Below, piece by piece: positions 58,336 to 64,000 of a DNA stretch of 64,000 nucleotides (its first letter is position 1; every line of letters begins with the position of its first letter). The notes under the pieces are model-generated. The model ran no database searches. It was not told where the DNA came from and worked only from the letters and a program-made list of their open reading frames with translations. Source of the DNA: Deinococcus frigens DSM 12807. Its GTDB lineage: Bacteria; Deinococcota; Deinococci; Deinococcales; Deinococcaceae. A program made the position numbers and the translations under genes. The stretch covers positions 62,001 to 126,000 of the forward strand of contig NZ_JNIW01000003.1 of NCBI RefSeq assembly GCF_000701425.1, in the 5' to 3' direction.

Positions 58336-59034
58336 ATGCCGCACACCATTTTAGGTTCATACGGGGGCGAGTGGTTCACCGCCAGCACGCCCGAACAGGC
58401 GCGGCTGCTCAGCGATCCGGCGGCGTTGCGCCACCTGGAACCGTTCATTGGCCGGACGCTGGCAGCCGGAGCCGCCGCAAAGCAGACAGGTGTCAGCGTG
58501 GAACGCATGCTGTACCGCGTGCGGCAGTTTCTGAAAGCCGGGTTGCTGGAACAGGTGGACGAGGAAAGGCGGGCGGGCCGTCCGGTCAGGCTGTACCGCG
58601 CGCCTGGCGGGCTGCGGGTCCCGTTTGCACTGACGCCGTTCGCCGATCTGGCCGCGCAGGTGGCCCGGCACAGTCTGCCGTATGATCGGCTGCGGGCGCG
58701 GGCAGGCGGGCGCAGACTGCACCGCCTGGAGCCGCACGCCCGGTTGATCTACCGGGATGACGGAGGGCGGGACGACGCGCGGGGCGAAGTGCATTCCGAG
58801 ACGGAAACGCTGGGGCCAGAAGCGCTGGCCGCGCACCCGAGCCGCGACTTCATGGGCGTGATGTGGCTGGATGACGCCACGGCACACCGGATGTCTGGGC
58901 TGATGGACGAGTGGCGGGACCTGCTGGGCAGAGGCGGTTCCAGACGGGAGGGAGCGCAGCCATACCTGATTCAGATGGTGCTGCTGGCCCTCGATCCCCA
59001 AGAGCCAGACGAGTTGCTGGGACCGCCGGGCTAA
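58336..59034 (+). CDS. Helix-turn-helix transcriptional regulator (ArsR-like)
   Basis: 232 residues. The N-terminal part contains a winged-HTH-like segment, AAAKQTGVSVERMLYRVRQFLKAGLLEQV with RPVRLYRAP as the wing. It is followed by an uncharacterised C-terminal domain. It resembles DNA-binding regulators that respond to a ligand. ATG 58336 is 7 nt after TACCCT (leaderless), so the longer frame from 57940 is wrong. It is divergent from the frameshifted MFS gene with 30 bp between starts, so it could control that pump. Confidence 0.72.
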   Translation: MPHTILGSYGGEWFTASTPEQARLLSDPAALRHLEPFIGRTLAAGAAAKQTGVSVERMLYRVRQFLKAGLLEQVDEERRAGRPVRLYRAPGGLRVPFALTPFADLAAQVARHSLPYDRLRARAGGRRLHRLEPHARLIYRDDGGRDDARGEVHSETETLGPEALAAHPSRDFMGVMWLDDATAHRMSGLMDEWRDLLGRGGSRREGAQPYLIQMVLLALDPQEPDELLGPPG

Positions 59035-59044
59035 GCTGCGGCCC

Positions 59045-60025
59045 GTGTCCATCCTCGAACTTCGCAAATTCTGGGGCAATCGCCCGCTGATCGCCGTCTG
59101 TGTCGGGGTGCTGATTCAGGACGAGACGGGGCGAATCCTGCTGCAACGGCGCGGTGACGACGGCCTGTGGAGCGAACCCGGCGGCGCGCTGGAACCCGGC
59201 GAGGATTTCCTGACGGCGGCCCGGCGCGAACTGCTGGAAGAAACGGGACTGGTCTGCCCGGACCTGCACCTGCTGCCTATAACTGAGGCGCTGCAAAGCG
59301 GCCCGGAGTTCTTCAGCGTTTACCCCAACGGCCACGAGGTCTACATCGTGGGGATGCGGGCGCATGGCACGCTTCCGGCCTCCGCTCTGGAGCATGCCCA
59401 GCCCGACGACAGCGGCGAGACGCTGGAACTGCGCTGGTTCGGCCTGGATGACCTGCCCCCCATCAGCAAGAACGTCAACCGCCTGAGCCTGAGCCTGCTG
59501 CGCTCCCGCGTGGGCCTGCCGCCGCTGCCGCTGGAACCTTCACCTCCTGCGCCGCCCACTGGAAATCATCTGATGGATCTGCGAAAGCTGGTTGGCCCAC
59601 GCCCGCTGTTCGCTCCCGGCGCGAATGTGCTGGTCACGGATGGGCAAAACAGATTGCTGTTGCTGCGGCATGGGGGAACGGGGAAATGGACACTGCCGGG
59701 TGGTGTTCTGGAACCGGGCGAAAGCTATGAGCAGGCCGCCGCACGCGAGTTATTTGAAGAAACTGGCCTGAGTGCCGCGCAATTTGAACCGCTGGAAATG
59801 TACTGTGGTCCTGAGTTCCGCCTGACCTACACGAACGGTCATGTCATTGATTCAGTCTCGGTGCTTTATAGCTCACACAGTGTCACTGGACGACTGACCC
59901 TCCAGGACGGCGAAGTGCTGGAAGTCGGCTGGTTTGGCGTGGGCGAGTTGCCCACTGACGAGGAGTTGAGCAGCCCAGTCATGCGAGCAAGCGTAAAACA
60001 TTGGAAAGAGGGCCAGAGCGCGTAG
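59045..60025 (+). CDS. Tandem double-Nudix protein
   Basis: 326 residues with two Nudix boxes. The first, in GGALEPGEDFLTAARRELLEETGL, and the second, in GGVLEPGESYEQAAARELFEETGL, both match G-x5-E-x7-REUXEEXGU. Both look catalytically complete. The domains are joined by a Pro-rich linker (LEPSPPAPPTG). Nudix enzymes hydrolyse nucleoside diphosphates linked to other groups and are expanded in Deinococcus. GTG 59045 is 7 nt after TAAGCT, whose TAA is the stop codon of the HTH gene. Confidence 0.88.
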   Translation: MSILELRKFWGNRPLIAVCVGVLIQDETGRILLQRRGDDGLWSEPGGALEPGEDFLTAARRELLEETGLVCPDLHLLPITEALQSGPEFFSVYPNGHEVYIVGMRAHGTLPASALEHAQPDDSGETLELRWFGLDDLPPISKNVNRLSLSLLRSRVGLPPLPLEPSPPAPPTGNHLMDLRKLVGPRPLFAPGANVLVTDGQNRLLLLRHGGTGKWTLPGGVLEPGESYEQAAARELFEETGLSAAQFEPLEMYCGPEFRLTYTNGHVIDSVSVLYSSHSVTGRLTLQDGEVLEVGWFGVGELPTDEELSSPVMRASVKHWKEGQSA

Positions 60026-60052
60026 CCCCGGCCCTCCTATTCAACCTCTCCC

Positions 60053-62512
60053 CTACTTCTCCCGGATACTCCACCCCTGCGCCCGCACCGCGCCCATTAA
60101 ACGGTCCATCACCGGGTCCACTTCCGCGTCGGTCAGGGTTTTCGCGCCCCGGAAGACCAGACGCACGGCCACACTGCGCTGACCCGCCCCAATCTGCTCG
60201 CCGGTATACACGTCAAACGGCTCCACGCTTTCCAGCCACTCGCCCGCCTCAGCTTTGAGCAGCGTGGCAATCTCGCCGTACCCCACATCCTGCGGGGCGA
60301 TGACGGCCAGATCGCGCCACGCGGCGGGGGCGCGGCTGGGATCGCGGAAGGCCCACGCGCGGCCCGGCAGCGGCACGGCGATTTCCAGAATGAACGTCTC
60401 GCCCTTCAACCCAAATTCCTGCGCGATCTCGGGATGCACCGCGCCGATCCAGCCGACGGACTGCCCATTCCAGACCACCTCACCCGCGATGCCGAGATGA
60501 AGGGCGCTGGGAACGTGTTCGCCGCGCCACTGGCGAATCTCCAGAGCCGCGCCCTGAGCCGCCCCCAATGCTTCCAGCAAGCCCCGGAAGACGCTGTAAC
60601 CCCCAGTAACGCCGCCCTGATAAGTGTTCGGCGCAAGTGGCCCGCGCATCAGCAGACCCAGGCGCTCGGCCTCCCCGGACGCGGGGAAGATGCGGCCCAG
60701 TTCGAACAGCAGCGCCCGTTCTCCCTTGGGGTAGGCCAGGGCCGAACGCAGCAGGCTGGGATACAGCGCCGTTCGCAGGGCCGTGCGGTCCGTGGTCAGC
60801 GGATTGCGCAGACGCACGCCGGGAGCCTCGGCCCGCGCCCGCCCCGCCTCCTCGTCGCTGGAGAAGGTATAGGTCACCACTTCCTGAAAACCCAGCCCGG
60901 CCAGCGTGCGGCGCAGATTCTGGCGGTCATCGTTTCCGGCAGACGCGCCGATGTTGCTGTCGTGGATTTGCAGCGTGGGCAGCGTTTCGGGCAGTTCCGC
61001 GTAGCCGTGCAGGCGGGCAACTTCCTCGGCCACGTCCTGCCAGATGTTCATATCTATGCGCCAGGACGGGGGTAAGACCTTCAGGGTGTCGCCGTCGCCC
61101 GTCACTTCACAGCCCAGACGCACGAGGATGGCCCGCATCTCCGCCGTATCAATGTCCATGCCCAGCAACGCGCGGATGGCGTCGGAGGAGGCGGTGATCT
61201 CGCCGGGGATTTCCGGTTCGCCCACCACCGTTGCGCCCGCCTCTATCTGACCGCCGCCATACTCGGCCAGCAGCCCGGCCACGCGGTCAGCAGCGCGGGG
61301 CGACAGCAACGGGTCCACTCCACGCTCATAGCGGTAAACCGCGTCGGTCTTGAGGCCCAGGCGGGTGCTGGTGCGCCTCAGCAACACGGCGTCAAAGTGG
61401 GCGGACTCAATCACCACATCCGTCGTATCGCCGCGCACGCGCCCGTGATTGCCGCCCATGATTCCGGCGATGCCCAGCACGCCCGCGCCCGGCTGTGCCT
61501 GTCCAGCATCGGCGAAGGCTTCGGCCACCGTGGAAATACCGCGCTCACGTCCGTCCAGAATCAGCAGGTCCTCGGGGCCAACAGTATTGGTTCCGCCCAT
61601 CAGGTCCGCCACTTCCTCGCCCTGACGCAACCCGAAGGCCACCAGAATCTGGTTGTCTGTCACGTCACGGCGGTCATACAGCGCGGTGGGCTGGCCCAGT
61701 TCCATCATCACGTAATTGCTGGTGTCCACGATCAGGTCAATGGACCGCAGCCCGCACAGGCTCAGGCGGCGCTGCATCCACAGCGGCGAGGGGCCGTTCT
61801 GCACGCCGCCCACCGTCCGCGCCGCGAAGTGGTCACAGCCGAAACGCAGCTTTTTGGACGGATCGCGCTCAATGGTCAGTCCCTTGGGCGGAAGGCTGAT
61901 GCGGATTTCGCCGTCGCCGTGTGGGACGGGGCCAGCGGGCGGCTGCTTCAATTCCAATTTGAGGAAAGCGGCCAAGTCGCGGGCCACCCCCAGGGCGCTC
62001 AGGGCGTCGGCACGGTTGGGGGTGATTTCTATGTCCAGGACGTGATCGGAGGGCCACAACTCACGCATGGACGTTCCGGGTTTCGCCGTCCCCGCTGGGA
62101 AGACCAGGATGCCGGAGCTGCTCTCGCCGATGCCCAGTTCCCTGGCACTGGCGGCCATGCCCCAGGATTCCACGCCCTGCAAGGTTCGGACGGCGTATTC
62201 GGTGCCGTCCAGGGTTGTGCCGGGTGTGACCAGGGCCACCACCATTCCGGCTTTCAGCCCTGCGGCATTCGGCGCACCCGTGGCAATCACGCGCTCACCT
62301 TGCGGCCCGACGTCCAGCGTCAGTTTGGTCAGTTGCGTGCCTTCCATCGCTTCAGCTTTCAGAACAGCAGAGAGCAGGACGCCTTCGGGGGGGGTAGGTG
62401 TTTCGTCCACGCCTTCCAGCGGGAGGCCGAGGTTGGCGAAGATGGGTTCTAGCTCGGTGACGGGTGGGAGGTTGGGGATGAGTTCTTGGAGCCAGGAGTA
62501 GGGAAGTTTCAT
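60053..62512 (-). CDS. pheT: Phenylalanyl-tRNA synthetase beta subunit
   Basis: 819 residues, the usual PheT length. Order of domains: tRNA-binding-like OB region (about 40-150), B3/B4 editing domain (GIMGGNHGRVRGDTTDVVIESAHFD in the core), B5 (EIPGEITASSDAIRALLG), catalytic-like core and C-terminal FDX-ACB anticodon domain. It pairs with PheS to form the alpha2beta2 enzyme. ATG 62512 follows AGAGG. pheS lies upstream but is separated by two genes and a REP-like hairpin. Confidence 0.96.
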   Translation of the reverse strand: MKLPYSWLQELIPNLPPVTELEPIFANLGLPLEGVDETPTPPEGVLLSAVLKAEAMEGTQLTKLTLDVGPQGERVIATGAPNAAGLKAGMVVALVTPGTTLDGTEYAVRTLQGVESWGMAASARELGIGESSSGILVFPAGTAKPGTSMRELWPSDHVLDIEITPNRADALSALGVARDLAAFLKLELKQPPAGPVPHGDGEIRISLPPKGLTIERDPSKKLRFGCDHFAARTVGGVQNGPSPLWMQRRLSLCGLRSIDLIVDTSNYVMMELGQPTALYDRRDVTDNQILVAFGLRQGEEVADLMGGTNTVGPEDLLILDGRERGISTVAEAFADAGQAQPGAGVLGIAGIMGGNHGRVRGDTTDVVIESAHFDAVLLRRTSTRLGLKTDAVYRYERGVDPLLSPRAADRVAGLLAEYGGGQIEAGATVVGEPEIPGEITASSDAIRALLGMDIDTAEMRAILVRLGCEVTGDGDTLKVLPPSWRIDMNIWQDVAEEVARLHGYAELPETLPTLQIHDSNIGASAGNDDRQNLRRTLAGLGFQEVVTYTFSSDEEAGRARAEAPGVRLRNPLTTDRTALRTALYPSLLRSALAYPKGERALLFELGRIFPASGEAERLGLLMRGPLAPNTYQGGVTGGYSVFRGLLEALGAAQGAALEIRQWRGEHVPSALHLGIAGEVVWNGQSVGWIGAVHPEIAQEFGLKGETFILEIAVPLPGRAWAFRDPSRAPAAWRDLAVIAPQDVGYGEIATLLKAEAGEWLESVEPFDVYTGEQIGAGQRSVAVRLVFRGAKTLTDAEVDPVMDRLMGAVRAQGWSIREK

Positions 62513-62554
62513 GGTGTGGACCTCTTGATGGGGCGGAGGCGCTGGTCACACGCC

Positions 62555-62591
62555 CCCTCACCCCGGCCCTCTCCCACAGGGGGAGAGGGAG
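62555..62591. repeat. REP-like palindrome between the Nudix gene and pheT
   Basis: CCCTCACCCCGGCCCTCTCCCACA followed by GGGGGAGAGGGAG forms a hairpin: CCCTCTCCC (62567-62575) with GGGAGAGGG (62581-62589). The core matches the copy at 4010-4066. It lies 42 nt before pheT. Confidence 0.75.
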
Positions 62592-62601
62592 AAAAGCAGC
62601 T

Positions 62602-63003
62602 TCAGCCAGCGGATTTAATTAACGCCCGCACCTGCTCCGGCACAAAATTCACGGCGTCCAACTCCGACACGTTCACCCACTGAGGCGTGTACGAGTTCTC
62701 GGCGCTGTTGCGGATGCCTTCGGGGCCGTCGCCCAGGCGCATCTCGCCGGAGACGTGGGACACGCGGAAATAGTGTTCGTGGTTGTCCAGATTGTCCAGC
62801 ACCAGCACTTCCTCGCCCACCGTCACCACCAGATTCACTTCCTCCAGCAGTTCGCGGGCGCAGGCTTCGGCGGGGGTTTCACCGGATTCAATGCCGCCGC
62901 CGGGCAGCGTGGCGTAGGCGCGGCCCGCCTTGCGCCGCAGCATCAGCAGGACTTGATCTTCGTTGTTGAGGAGGATACCGACAGCGCGAAGGCGAGGGAT
63001 CAT
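62602..63003 (-). CDS. Nudix hydrolase
   Basis: 133 residues. The Nudix box GGGIESGETPAEACARELLEEVNL is complete. Flanking LLMLRRKAG and HYFRVSHVSGE fit small MutT/ADP-ribose-type enzymes; the substrate is unknown. ATG 63003 overlaps the stop of the preceding gene by 4 nt (ATGA). It sits between pheS and pheT in the same operon. Confidence 0.88.
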   Translation of the reverse strand: MIPRLRAVGILLNNEDQVLLMLRRKAGRAYATLPGGGIESGETPAEACARELLEEVNLVVTVGEEVLVLDNLDNHEHYFRVSHVSGEMRLGDGPEGIRNSAENSYTPQWVNVSELDAVNFVPEQVRALIKSAG

Positions 63004-63461
63004 TGAATATCCTTTTTATGCGGAAGTGAACTAAGCCAAGTATCGGCAGTGGGGCGACTGTCAAACAAACAGATTTGCGCGTATTCAACAGGTTGCCCGC
63101 GCGTTGCCCGCCGCTTTTCTCGCTCGGCCTGAAACTCATCGCTCCCAAGAAGGCCACGTAGAGAATCATCGTATTTCTCTGAAATAGCTTTTAGGTAAAA
63201 GGTTCCGCTGTAACCGCATTCCATTGATTCCCAGTCTTCATATTTTTCAATTCTAGCCAAACTAAATTCCATTGGTTGAACATCTTCAATTGCGTAGGAG
63301 ACGTTCATTTCGGAATCCTCAGTCAGTCCATGATCCGTTGCTTTCAGACTCACCACCCAAGTCACGCTATCTCCCCGACACACACAACCCTCGTAAACCC
63401 AGGCAAGCACTTTAAGCGTGTCAACTGTTGACGCGTTCTCAACCACTGATAGGACGAACAC
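63000..63461 (-). CDS. Hypothetical protein of atypical base composition
   Basis: 153 residues, soluble, not recognised. It contains ENASTVDTLKVLAWVYEG and an Arg/Lys-rich C-terminal part (QAEREKRRATRGQPVEYAQI). Its GC content is markedly below that of all neighbours and codon use is different, suggesting recent acquisition. Start GTG 63461 is 3 nt after the pheS stop; its own stop overlaps the Nudix ATG. Confidence 0.65.
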   Translation of the reverse strand: MFVLSVVENASTVDTLKVLAWVYEGCVCRGDSVTWVVSLKATDHGLTEDSEMNVSYAIEDVQPMEFSLARIEKYEDWESMECGYSGTFYLKAISEKYDDSLRGLLGSDEFQAEREKRRATRGQPVEYAQICLFDSRPTADTWLSSLPHKKDIQ

Positions 63462-63464
63462 AAT

Positions 63465-64000
<536 letters not shown>

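Overview
The window looks like chromosomal DNA of a Deinococcus-type bacterium. The evidence is indirect but consistent. Coding DNA is very GC-rich. About two dozen starts have a TANNNT -10 hexamer only 5-8 nt upstream and no ribosome binding site (leaderless mRNAs, known to be abundant in Deinococcus). The gene set includes a type III glutamine synthetase, a short UvrA2-like ATPase, an LEA-like desiccation protein and a tandem double-Nudix protein. There is no phage, plasmid, CRISPR, rRNA or tRNA gene. The content is housekeeping plus lineage-specific genes, so most novelty lies in regulatory and small-scale features.

Layout. 0.1-1.9 kb: release factor 3 (prfC) behind a tiny leaderless ORF ending in three prolines. 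1.9-6.4 kb: GNAT acetyltransferase and a vitamin B12 ABC importer operon (btuF-btuC-btuD-ferredoxin, minus strand) controlled by a cobalamin riboswitch with an intrinsic terminator. 6.4-11.2 kb: tRNA nucleotidyltransferase, GH13 glucosidase, fosmidomycin-resistance-type MFS pump and a PRTase-like protein. 11.3-16.4 kb (minus): ICMT-like methyltransferase, hypothetical, MeaB GTPase, histidine phosphatase, purM, TVP38/DedA membrane protein. 16.7-19.3 kb: ZTP riboswitch with terminator, then purH-folD. 19.3-23.8 kb: glycosyltransferase, flavin reductase, phosphotransferase, gltX. 23.9-30.2 kb: glutamine synthetase III, UvrA2-like protein, glutamine synthetase I. 30.6-36.5 kb: complete branched-chain amino-acid importer livJ-HMGF with a mobile-looking hairpin repeat between livJ and livH. 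36.6-41.8 kb: lipocalin-like lipoprotein, membrane proteins, Ig-like lipoprotein, hisZ-hisG. 41.8-49.8 kb: MalY/PatB lyase, BmpA-type nucleoside ABC ATPase, PAP2 phosphatase, HNH protein, DUF1517-like protein, hypothetical, LEA-like protein, small-molecule kinase. 49.8-53.4 kb: aldo-keto reductase, fmt-def, small membrane protein, AT-rich island and a small basic protein. 53.6-60.0 kb: secreted DUF3298-like protein, orphan OmpR-type regulator with five 19-bp repeats upstream, small protein, alpha/beta-hydrolase lacking its nucleophile serine, frameshifted MFS gene, HTH regulator, double Nudix. 60.0-64.0 kb (minus): pheS (cut by the window edge), an unknown gene, a Nudix gene, then pheT.

How the genes work together. 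B12 uptake is tuned by B12 itself. PurH, which consumes AICAR (ZMP), and FolD, which makes its 10-formyl-THF co-substrate, form a two-gene unit under a ZTP sensor. HisG/HisZ form the short-form hetero-octameric ATP phosphoribosyltransferase, and the histidine pathway also releases AICAR. Fmt/Def are the paired formyl-methionine enzymes. LivJHMGF plus two glutamine synthetases form a nitrogen and amino-acid block.

All calls come from reading the sequence. No homology search, structure prediction or expression data were available.
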